The position numbers and the translations under genes were made by a program. 64,000 nucleotides of DNA, taken from NCBI RefSeq assembly GCF_020217485.1, contig NZ_JAEKMI010000001.1:227836-291835 (forward strand), given 5' to 3'. This DNA comes from Mycobacterium sp. WUMAC-067 (GTDB lineage Bacteria; Actinomycetota; Actinomycetes; Mycobacteriales; Mycobacteriaceae). Positions 49,289 through 56,046 of this stretch are shown one piece after another. Below the pieces are notes generated by a model, which saw only the letters and a list, made by a program, of their open reading frames with translations, did no database searches and was not told where the DNA came from. Each line of letters starts with the position of its first letter. The stretch's first letter is position 1.

Positions 49289-50614
49289 CTAGGGGTTGAT
49301 CGTGTTGTCGCCGACCTGACGGCCCCAGACGTACTCGATCGCGTACGGCGATCCGGTGTCCAGGTGGTTGTAGGGCGCAAGGCTGTTGCCGGTGTCCATC
49401 ACCAATTCCGGTGCGGGCCACAGATCGCGGGTGACCCGCTGCCAGCAACCCGGCGCACCCCCGGGGCCGCCGCGGGCGTTCACCCGCGGCAGGTTCTCGG
49501 GCCAGACGTAGGGGTTGGGCGCCCCGCCGACCACCCCGGCGATGCCGCCGAGGAGCGAGGCGAGGACGGGGACGGTGGCGACCGGGTTGAGCAACAGACC
49601 TAAGCCCGAGGTGACCTCGGTGTCCATGTTCAGCGAGTAGCCGTTGAAGCCGCCCTCGGAGGCGCCGGTGATGGGCACGATGTCGTGGTAGTTGTGCAGG
49701 GTGCAATAAAGTTCGGGGCTGTAGGTGTCCAGCAGCTGGGCCGTCGGCACCAGATCGGCGGCGCCGCGCGCCAGAAACGGCCCACCCTTCTCGAAGATCT
49801 CCGCCCCGGTGCTACCGAACCCCGCCGCCGACAACAACGCCTGATCCAAATCCTTTTGCTGCGCGTTGAATGTGCGCGCGGTGACCACCGCGTTGTTCAA
49901 GAAGTCGAACAGATCCGGCGACGCGTCGGCATAGGTGTCCCCCAACGCCGCCAACTGCTGAATATCCTTGCGCGCCTGCGGCATCCGCGGATTCACCTCA
50001 TCAAGAACCGCGTTCGCGTTCACCACCGACTGGCCGAACTTGTCCCCCAGCCCGGCCAACGACTGCGCCGCCGCGCTCAACGTCAGATTCAGCTTGACCG
50101 GATCGACCTTCTGCGCGATCGAGGTGATCGTCTGAAACAACGTGTTGATCTCGGTGGTCACCGAACGCGCATCGAGCACGGTGTGCGCCGAGATCTTCTG
50201 CGCCGACGGGTTGGCCGGCGTCGTCAGCGACACATACTTGCCGCCGAACACCGTCGTCGCCTTGATATCAGCATTCACATTCGACGGGATCAGCTTCAGG
50301 TACCGCGGATAGACCTCCAGCGTGAACTTCGCCGCCGGCTTCCCGTCACGCACCGTCTCGGCGATCTTGCCGACCCGGCCGATCTCCACCCCGTTATAAG
50401 TGACCTTCGACCCCGGATCCATCACCAACCCCGCCCGCGACGCCAACATCGTCAGGTTGGTCTTAGCGGTGAAGCCCCCTCGGAACTGCCCATACACCAA
50501 GGCCAAAATCACCGCGAGCACGAGCAGCGTGACGAGGGCGATCCACTTGTAGGGCGGTGTTCGTTGCGAGTTGATCTGCACGGGTGAACCGGGACTTCGC
50601 TGTTCCGACACCAC
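49289..50614 (-). CDS. Orphan MceA-like MCE-family protein, copy 2
   Basis: 441 residues from a GTG at 50614 (a second GTG at 50611 is possible). Domain order is as in copy 1: membrane anchor about 25-44, MCE domain about 50-130, helical region, Gly/Pro-rich tail ending VWGRQVGDNTINP. It differs from copy 1 at the N terminus (VSEQRSPGSPVQINSQR), in a block around residues 303-345 and at a few tail positions. Codons from 49716 to 50488 are identical to copy 1. Paralogue retention with conversion suggests selection for the shared lipid-binding part. No mceB-F or yrbE genes accompany it. Confidence 0.9.
   Translation of the reverse strand: MVSEQRSPGSPVQINSQRTPPYKWIALVTLLVLAVILALVYGQFRGGFTAKTNLTMLASRAGLVMDPGSKVTYNGVEIGRVGKIAETVRDGKPAAKFTLEVYPRYLKLIPSNVNADIKATTVFGGKYVSLTTPANPSAQKISAHTVLDARSVTTEINTLFQTITSIAQKVDPVKLNLTLSAAAQSLAGLGDKFGQSVVNANAVLDEVNPRMPQARKDIQQLAALGDTYADASPDLFDFLNNAVVTARTFNAQQKDLDQALLSAAGFGSTGAEIFEKGGPFLARGAADLVPTAQLLDTYSPELYCTLHNYHDIVPITGASEGGFNGYSLNMDTEVTSGLGLLLNPVATVPVLASLLGGIAGVVGGAPNPYVWPENLPRVNARGGPGGAPGCWQRVTRDLWPAPELVMDTGNSLAPYNHLDTGSPYAIEYVWGRQVGDNTINP
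49716..50488 (-). repeat. 773-bp perfect direct repeat, copy 2
   Basis: Partner of 48085-48857; no mismatch was found in a line-by-line reading. The identity includes all synonymous positions, so selection on protein alone cannot explain it. A read-mapping or assembly check is worthwhile because such repeats can collapse or be duplicated artificially. Confidence 0.88.
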
Positions 50615-50689
50615 CGTCGCCGCCCCTCACGTTCGCGCCACGCGCCTTCCCGGTGCTGTGGCGAACCGCGTCCCCCGGGTCAGAGCCGA

Positions 50690-50734
50690 TACCAGGGGCC
50701 CTTGCAACAAGGTTCACTGAAATGTACCGCGACG
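50690..50734. promoter_or_regulatory. Conserved upstream element of MceA-like copy 2
   Basis: TACCAGGGGC and AATGTACCGCGACG occur here in the same order as at 49131-49186 upstream of copy 1, with different spacing between them. The element lies 76-120 bp upstream of the copy 2 start, a position suited to a promoter. No consensus -10 hexamer was assigned. The remainder of the gap up to 50888 is otherwise unremarkable. Confidence 0.45.
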
Positions 50735-50888
50735 GCCCCGCTTGTGCGAACCGTCATTAACAAATTCGTCTGACGCCTTTTGCAGCGCGCTCAATTTTAC
50801 GAGACGCGACGGCGCGACCCGTCTCCGGTAGCGGCACGCCCGTCCACGTCCGGGTCTACGCTCGGATAGCGGTCAGGAAAGGGGCGCA

Positions 50889-51425
50889 ATGCTCGCAGCG
50901 TTCGGATTCGAATCCCTGGGTGTGGTCGTCGGGGACATGTATTTCGTCGACCCGTCCCCGCTCGAAGGTCAGGAAACCCCGGAGCGGGGAGTCAGACTGG
51001 AACTGCGCCTCGTCGACCGGGCCGAGCCGCAGGGCTCGATCTATGCCGGCGTCCCGATCGCCTTTACCCGCCCGGTGTGGCGGGTGGACCTATTCGGATC
51101 GGCGGAAAGCCCGCCGGGGACGCTGGACCGGGCCCATCACCACCCGCGTTTCGACGGTTGGGAACCCGGACGCCGGCACTTCGTGCCCGAGCTGTCGGCC
51201 GACCCGGTGTCGTGGTTGGCCGAGCAGTTGGCCGACCCGTCCGCCGTGCTGGCCCGGGCCGGCGTCGACGCCGACGAGGTCAGCGAGGCCGACAAGAAGG
51301 GGCTCGCCGCCGCGGCGCCGGAGATCGTCGCCGCGGTGCAGCGGCTGCTCGACGGGGTGCGGGACGGGGAGCTGGCCCCGGCCCCCGCCGAGCCGGTTGC
51401 GGCCGCCCGTACCGGCTGGCTCTGA
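50889..51425 (+). CDS. Conserved-looking hypothetical protein, 178 aa
   Basis: I do not recognise the family. ATG at 50889 with GAAAGGGG upstream. The first 100 residues look like a beta-rich domain (FESLGVVVGDMYFVDP, RLELRLVDRAEPQGSIYAG, VWRVDLFG) with a His cluster in DRAHHHPRFDGWEPG, a possible metal site. The C-terminal half is an acidic Ala-rich helix region (AADEVSEADKK-like) and a Pro/Ala tail. Soluble; no signal peptide. It lies 20 bp upstream of the peroxidase gene on the same strand and is likely co-transcribed. Confidence 0.72.
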   Translation: MLAAFGFESLGVVVGDMYFVDPSPLEGQETPERGVRLELRLVDRAEPQGSIYAGVPIAFTRPVWRVDLFGSAESPPGTLDRAHHHPRFDGWEPGRRHFVPELSADPVSWLAEQLADPSAVLARAGVDADEVSEADKKGLAAAAPEIVAAVQRLLDGVRDGELAPAPAEPVAAARTGWL

Positions 51426-51445
51426 TCTGCGTTAGCGTCGTCGGC

Positions 51446-51934
51446 GTGACCCTCAAAGACATCGCCCTTACCACCCTTGACGGCCGGCCCACCACGCTTG
51501 CCGAATTGTCCGGCGGCGCAACGCTGGTCGTCAACGTCGCCTCCAAATGCGGTCTGACCCCGCAGTACACCGCCCTCGAGAAGCTGGCCACGGACTATGG
51601 CGAGCGCGGCCTGACGGTCGTCGGCGTGCCCTGCAACCAGTTCATGGGCCAGGAACCGGGCACGGCCGACGAGATCCAGGAGTTCTGCTCGAGGACCTAC
51701 GGGGTGACGTTCCCGTTGTTGGCGAAGACCGACGTCAACGGCGACGACCGGCACCCGCTGTACGCCGAGTTGACCAAAGCCTCCGATGCCGAGGGCCAGG
51801 CCGGAGACATCCAGTGGAACTTCGAGAAGTTCCTCCTCGCACCCGACGGCGCGGTGGTCCAGCGCTTCCGGCCCCGCACCGAGCCCGACGCCCCCGAGGT
51901 CATCAGCGCCATCGAGGCCGTGCTGCCGCGGTAG
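51446..51934 (+). CDS. Glutathione-peroxidase-family thiol peroxidase
   Basis: 162 residues from a GTG at 51446 (VTLKDIALTTLDGRPTTLAEL); the frame is open further upstream but overlaps the preceding gene. Family motifs are clear: peroxidatic Cys in NVASKCGLTPQY near 36, second Cys and Gln in VPCNQFMGQEPG near 70, and WNFEKFL near 125. Mycobacteria lack glutathione, so the protein probably reduces hydroperoxides with thioredoxin or mycothiol-linked systems. Cytoplasmic. The Cys at position 71 or nearby may be the resolving residue. Confidence 0.9.
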   Translation: MTLKDIALTTLDGRPTTLAELSGGATLVVNVASKCGLTPQYTALEKLATDYGERGLTVVGVPCNQFMGQEPGTADEIQEFCSRTYGVTFPLLAKTDVNGDDRHPLYAELTKASDAEGQAGDIQWNFEKFLLAPDGAVVQRFRPRTEPDAPEVISAIEAVLPR

Positions 51935-51945
51935 ATCTGCGCTCG

Positions 51946-52725
51946 CTAAGCGAGCATCGGGTCGATCGCGGAGCGCGGCACCAGCACCTGAGTGGCGTCG
52001 GGCAGCATGCGACCTTGGTCGAAAAAGAAGATCACACCGTCGTTCGTGACGGCGAAATTCTGGTAGTTCGCGGGGTCGTAGGCGGCGGCCGGCGCGATCG
52101 TCACCGGCGGTGCCGTCTGCGTCGGGCTCGCGGGCGGTGCGGTCTGCGGCTGGTTCCCCGGCGGGGTCTGCGCCGGGTTCGCGGGCGGCGCGGCCTGCTT
52201 CTGCAGCTCGCTCTGCACGACGGGCGCGACGGTCTGCAGCGGGTCGTCGACGCGCCACAAGGGCGTGTTGTTCTTGTCGTCTGAGGCTGCGGTCCACACG
52301 ATCGCCTTGCGATAGGTCTGGTCCCAGTTGAACGACTTGAACGTCGTCTTGGGGGCGCCGGTGTTCTCGACGACCTTGAACACCACGGCCTCGGTGCCGC
52401 GCGGCGGTATCGCCGACCCGTAGTTCGTCGACGAAATAGTCAGCTGGTAGGGCTGGTCGCGGGGTGCGGAGGATTTGGCGGCACTGACGAAATCGTCGCG
52501 CTCCTTGGCGATGAACTCCGCCACGGACTTCTCGTCGGGGTAGTTCACCGGGAAGCTGATGTTGACGTTGTAGCCGGGGTCGGCCATCTGGATCTGGCAT
52601 GCCTGGCCGGTGTTGGCACCCTTGAGTTCGGCGCAGTAGTCCTTCGGCGGCGCGGCAGCGGCGACGCCAGCCGGGCCGAAGAGGACGAGGGCCGTGGCGG
52701 ACGCTGCCACCTTGAAGCTGCGCAT
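51946..52725 (-). CDS. MPT64/MPB64-like secreted protein (DUF3298-type)
   Basis: 259 residues from MRSFKVAASATALVLFG at 52725, preceded by GGAGGAG. A Sec signal peptide is evident (charged start, hydrophobic core, GVAAAAPP cleavage region near 24). The mature part carries a Cys pair (DYCAEL, QACQIQ), YNVNISFPVNYPDE and FIAKERDDFVSAA, as in the MPT64 immunogenic protein fold. A Pro/Gln-rich insert (about 175-205) separates it from the DUF3298-like end YQNFAVTNDGVIFFFDQG. M. tuberculosis MPT64 is about 228 residues; this one is longer because of the insert. Exact function unknown; secreted antigen. Confidence 0.85.
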   Translation of the reverse strand: MRSFKVAASATALVLFGPAGVAAAAPPKDYCAELKGANTGQACQIQMADPGYNVNISFPVNYPDEKSVAEFIAKERDDFVSAAKSSAPRDQPYQLTISSTNYGSAIPPRGTEAVVFKVVENTGAPKTTFKSFNWDQTYRKAIVWTAASDDKNNTPLWRVDDPLQTVAPVVQSELQKQAAPPANPAQTPPGNQPQTAPPASPTQTAPPVTIAPAAAYDPANYQNFAVTNDGVIFFFDQGRMLPDATQVLVPRSAIDPMLA

Positions 52726-52850
52726 GTGGGATCTCCTCCGACAACTCGCGGTACCGATGCGACGGACGGAGGTAAAGATAGGCCATCGCGTGCCTCGCGA
52801 ACACATTCCCAACGGATCATTCGCTTTGCGAACGCGTCCCACCCGGCATG

Positions 52851-52886
52851 AAAACGGCCCCCGGAGCCATCTCCGGGGGCCGTTTT
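52851..52886 (-). terminator. Strong intrinsic terminator after the initiator tRNA
   Basis: AAAACGGCCCCCGGAG and its exact reverse complement CTCCGGGGGCCGTTTT flank a 4-base loop (CCAT), giving a 16-bp perfect stem with A/T ends on both sides. It begins 3 bp beyond the 3' end of the tRNA gene. The symmetry makes it able to act in both directions. Confidence 0.88.
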
Positions 52887-52889
52887 ACC

Positions 52890-52966
52890 TGGTAGCGGGG
52901 ACAGGATTCGAACCTGCGACCTCTGGGTTATGAGCCCAGCGAGCTACCGAGCTGCTCCACCCCGCG
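52890..52966 (-). tRNA. Initiator tRNA-fMet (anticodon CAT)
   Basis: 77 nt on the minus strand with CCA encoded. The anticodon stem-loop reads GGGCTCATAACCC, with the three G:C pairs next to the loop that mark initiator tRNAs. The acceptor stem begins with C1 facing U72, the unpaired end needed for formylation and exclusion from elongation. The T-arm GGTTCGAATCC is intact. Confidence 0.95.
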
Positions 52967-53039
52967 TTGGTGAATGCCAGGTTACCGAACCGGTGTCACG
53001 GCGACCAAATCGCGCGCTCAGCGGGGCGGGCGGCCTCGT

Positions 53040-53576
53040 TCAGTGTGACGGCGGGTTCAGTCCATATCGCTGGGCGATGTCGTCCATCCACTCCGGTGAC
53101 CCGTAGGTCAGCCCGTATTTGTCGGCGAGTTCGCCGAACTCGGGCAACTCGTGCAGCGGCTTGCCGGCCGGGTCGTCGGCGTGCTCGAGGAGCAGCTCAC
53201 CGAGTTCGCGGAAATAGTTCTCGAACCCGCCCGGGGTGATGACTTCGATGATGCGGCCCGGCTCGCTGCCGGCGTTCCACATCGCGTGCATCTGCCCGCG
53301 GGGCTTGGTGATGTAGCCGCCGGGCCCGAGGACGACCTCACTGTCGTCCGAGCGGAAGCCGATCTCGCCAGCCAGCACGATCGAATGCTCGTCCTCGCGG
53401 GTGTGCCGGTGCGCGGCGGTGAGCAGGCCGACCGCAAACGGGTGCTCGACGATGGACACCTCGCCGCCGTTGGTCTTGCCGGACAGCTTGAAGACGGCCC
53501 CAAACCCAGGCAGGGCAACGTAATCGCCCTCCCCCGGCTGCACGACCGTGACCCCGATTTCGTTCGCGCCGCTCAT
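53040..53576 (-). CDS. Cupin-domain protein
   Basis: 178 residues from MSGANEIGVTVVQPGEG at 53576, with AGGAGG upstream; the longer frame to 53723 overlaps the nitroreductase gene. Cupin motif 1 is AAHRHTREDEHSIVLAGE near 57-74 (HxH and Glu metal ligands). Motif 2 is PRGQMHAMWN near 92-101. The small beta-barrel probably binds Fe, Mn or Zn; function could be a dioxygenase, isomerase or binding protein. Third gene of an HD, nitroreductase, cupin operon, 16 bp after the nitroreductase. Confidence 0.85.
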   Translation of the reverse strand: MSGANEIGVTVVQPGEGDYVALPGFGAVFKLSGKTNGGEVSIVEHPFAVGLLTAAHRHTREDEHSIVLAGEIGFRSDDSEVVLGPGGYITKPRGQMHAMWNAGSEPGRIIEVITPGGFENYFRELGELLLEHADDPAGKPLHELPEFGELADKYGLTYGSPEWMDDIAQRYGLNPPSH

Positions 53577-53592
53577 CTGACGTTCCTCCTTT

Positions 53593-54291
53593 TCAGAACC
53601 CGACCGCGGTCGCCGTGTCGCCCTGGGGCGGCCAAAGCGGCTGCGGCACTTCGACACCGAACGGCGTGTCCCAGCCGTTACGGGATGAAACCTCGTGCAC
53701 GGGATGGCGATTGGCCGCGACACCCCATGTGCCCCGCGGGTAGCCGAGGGCCAGCATGGCCGACATCGTCCAGCCCTCCTCGACGGGCACGCCCAACAAC
53801 TCGTCGACCCTGTCCTCGAAGTTGCGGAGCACCATCGTCATGACGCCGCCGACACCCTCGGCGCGGGCGGCGAGCAGCACACTCCAGATCGCCGGGAAGA
53901 TGTTGGCGCCGCCGAGGTCGTCGATCGCGAAGACGAAGAGCAACAAGGGAATTTCTTCGAAATGGTCGGCGAGGTAGTCCCCCGAACCTTTGATCCGGCG
54001 CATCGTTTCGGCGTGTGCGGCCGCGTCGGCGCCGGGCGCGGGCGCCACCATCGGCCCCGTCCCCGCCCCGAACTTCTCGTATTCGAGGGCGCGGGCCTGC
54101 CGGAACAGCTGAGCGAACTCGCGGATGAGCGCCGGATCGTCAACGGCCACAAAGTGCCAGCGTTGGGTGTTGGCCCCGTTGGGGGCGCGAACGGCCGCGT
54201 CGAGGATCCGGGCGTGCGTGTCCAGCGGAACCGGATCGGGCCGCAGGCGCCGCATCATCCTGGTCGTGTACAGCGCTTCGTAGATGTCCAT
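53593..54291 (-). CDS. Nitroreductase-family flavoprotein
   Basis: 232 residues. MDIYEALYTTRMMRRLRPDPVP is the FMN-binding start of the family (Arg-rich). RAPNGANTQRWHFVAV near 34-49 and GGVMTMVLRNFEDRV near 147 are further FMN-site regions, and the C terminus ends with RHPVHEVSSRNGW. Members use NAD(P)H to reduce nitro groups, quinones or enones. Cytoplasmic and probably dimeric. It is 19 bp after the HD gene, so it is in the same operon. Confidence 0.87.
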   Translation of the reverse strand: MDIYEALYTTRMMRRLRPDPVPLDTHARILDAAVRAPNGANTQRWHFVAVDDPALIREFAQLFRQARALEYEKFGAGTGPMVAPAPGADAAAHAETMRRIKGSGDYLADHFEEIPLLLFVFAIDDLGGANIFPAIWSVLLAARAEGVGGVMTMVLRNFEDRVDELLGVPVEEGWTMSAMLALGYPRGTWGVAANRHPVHEVSSRNGWDTPFGVEVPQPLWPPQGDTATAVGF

Positions 54292-54310
54292 CTGTCTACT
54301 CCCGTCCGGG

Positions 54311-54961
54311 CTATTCCGGCCAGCCGTTGTTGAGGATCTTGTCGACGAAATCGACGCGCTCGAACGCCGGATCGAAGTGCGCCAGGACGTCGGCGTTCAT
54401 GGTGCCGGCCGTGGTGTGCGGGCGGTGCTTCATGCCGTCGTTGAACGCCGCCAGGATGCGCTGCTTGAACTGCGGGCGCGGGTGGGCGGCGATCACCGCG
54501 GCGAGCGCTTCGGGGGCCAGCTGCTCGCGCCCGACGCCGACCACGTCGACTTCCACACCGGCCTGCAGCAGCGCGACTTCGGGCGCCAGGAACTCCGGCA
54601 CGCCGGGGGTGGTGTGCAGGGCGATGCCGAGCCACACCGTGTCGGCGTCGGCCTTGTCGACGCCGGCGTCCATCAGGAAGTCCCGCGCCGCGTTGGCGCC
54701 GTCGACCTCGAAGCGGACGGTCGAGTTGCGGTAGTGCTCCGTCAGGCCGAGGTCGTGGAACATGGCCGCGACGTAGAGCAACTCCAGGTTGGGTTGCACC
54801 CCGCGGCGCATGCCCTGCAGCGCGCCGAAGAAGAACACCCGCCGGGAGTGGTTGAACAGCAACTCGTCTGCGCTGTCGCGAATGAAGTCGGTGACCTCGC
54901 GCACCAGCGCGGTGTCGGGCACGTGGATGCCGGCGATGGTGTCGATCGAACTGGTGGTCAT
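54311..54961 (-). CDS. HD-domain phosphohydrolase-like protein (cyanamide-hydratase-like)
   Basis: 216 residues. The metal-binding HD pattern is present: LLFNHSRRVFFFGA near 35, YVAAMFHDLGLTEHY near 64-77 and WLGIALHTTPG near 110. The absence of a nucleotide-binding partner domain and the NHSRRVF spacing recall the cyanamide hydratase-like HD subgroup, though substrate cannot be assigned. First gene of the operon, divergent from the GlxA-type regulator across 101 bp that should hold both promoters. Confidence 0.8.
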   Translation of the reverse strand: MTTSSIDTIAGIHVPDTALVREVTDFIRDSADELLFNHSRRVFFFGALQGMRRGVQPNLELLYVAAMFHDLGLTEHYRNSTVRFEVDGANAARDFLMDAGVDKADADTVWLGIALHTTPGVPEFLAPEVALLQAGVEVDVVGVGREQLAPEALAAVIAAHPRPQFKQRILAAFNDGMKHRPHTTAGTMNADVLAHFDPAFERVDFVDKILNNGWPE

Positions 54962-55062
54962 CTTGTCGTCTCCTTCTCCGGTGACCGTCGTGCTCAGTGT
55001 GCGACGGTCCGGACGATCCGACGCCGGTCGTTTCAGCCGTCAACTCCCCAGAAAGCGACACA

Positions 55063-56043
55063 ATGGCTCACGTGGCTACAGGTGGAGCGCGTTCCCGGGT
55101 GGTGGTCATCGTCGTCTTCGACGGGGTGACGCTGCTGGACGTCGCCGGGGCGGGCGAAGTCTTCGTCGAGGCCAACCGGTTCGGCGCCGATTACCGGCTC
55201 ACCTTCGCGTCGGTGGACGGCGGCGACGTGACAACGTCGATCGGGACCCGATTGGGGGTCACCCACTCGATCTCGGCCATCGATTCCGCCGACACCGTCC
55301 TGGTCGCCGGCAGCGACCACCTGCCGGGGCGACCGATCGACCCCGCGCTCGTCGAAGCCATCGGGTCCGTCTCGGAGCGAACCCGGCGGATGGCGTCCAT
55401 CTGCACCGGGTCGTTCATCCTCGCGCAGGCCGGGGTGCTGCACGGTCGGCGCGCCACCACGCACTGGCACGACACCCGGCGGCTGGCCCGGGCCTTCCCT
55501 GACATCACCGTCGAGCCCGACGCGATCTTCGTCCGCGACGGCGACGTCTTCACCTCCGCCGGGATTTCCTCGGGCATCGACCTGGCGCTGGCGCTGGTCG
55601 AAATGGACTACGGCACCGAACTGGTCCGCGACGTCGCCCGGTGGCTGGTCGTCTACCTGAAACGCGCCGGCGGACAATCACAATTCTCGGTGCTGGTCGA
55701 GGCCGATCCCCCGCCGCAGTCGCCGCTGCGCGCGGTCACCGAAGCGATCGCGGCCGACCCCTCCGCCGACCACAGCGTGAAAAGGCTTGCGGCACTGGCC
55801 TCGTTGAGCACACGCCAGCTGACCCGGCTGTTTGCATCAGAGCTCGGGATGACCCCGGCGCGCTACGTCGAATTGGTTCGAATCGGCTTCGCCCGCAACG
55901 CGCTCGAAGCCGGCCGGTCGGTCACCGAGACCGCGGGCATGGCCGGCTTCGGCAGCATCGAAACGCTGCGACGCGCGTTCGTCAACCACCTGGGCATCAG
56001 CCCGAAGGCTTATCGGGACAGGTTCCGGACGGCCTACGCCTGA
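55063..56043 (+). CDS. GlxA-type AraC-family regulator (DJ-1/PfpI domain plus HTH)
   Basis: 326 residues from the ATG at 55063. The N-terminal DJ-1/PfpI domain (about 10-180) has VFDGVTLLDVAG and the nucleophile-elbow Cys in ASICTGSFILAQAG near 110. The C-terminal AraC-type double helix-turn-helix (about 225-325) reads RLAALASLSTRQLTRLFASELG and AGMAGFGSIETLRRAFVNHLG. Such proteins sense small amines or related ligands and control adjacent operons, so it probably regulates the divergent HD-nitroreductase-cupin genes. Confidence 0.87.
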   Translation: MAHVATGGARSRVVVIVVFDGVTLLDVAGAGEVFVEANRFGADYRLTFASVDGGDVTTSIGTRLGVTHSISAIDSADTVLVAGSDHLPGRPIDPALVEAIGSVSERTRRMASICTGSFILAQAGVLHGRRATTHWHDTRRLARAFPDITVEPDAIFVRDGDVFTSAGISSGIDLALALVEMDYGTELVRDVARWLVVYLKRAGGQSQFSVLVEADPPPQSPLRAVTEAIAADPSADHSVKRLAALASLSTRQLTRLFASELGMTPARYVELVRIGFARNALEAGRSVTETAGMAGFGSIETLRRAFVNHLGISPKAYRDRFRTAYA

Positions 56044-56046
56044 AAG

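Noticed and set aside
51137..52804. 555-codon minus-strand frame spanning the peroxidase and MPT64-like genes
   Set aside because: It is in the wrong frame for both supported genes and contains a low-complexity Arg/Ala region; the MPT64-like frame has a signal peptide and ribosome binding site.
52890..52966. tRNA 3' end as a prophage or island attachment site
   Set aside because: I searched nearby sequence for a copy of the terminal bases (GGTAGCGGGGACAGG) and saw only a poor partial match near 50829; no integrase gene is present, so no att call is made.
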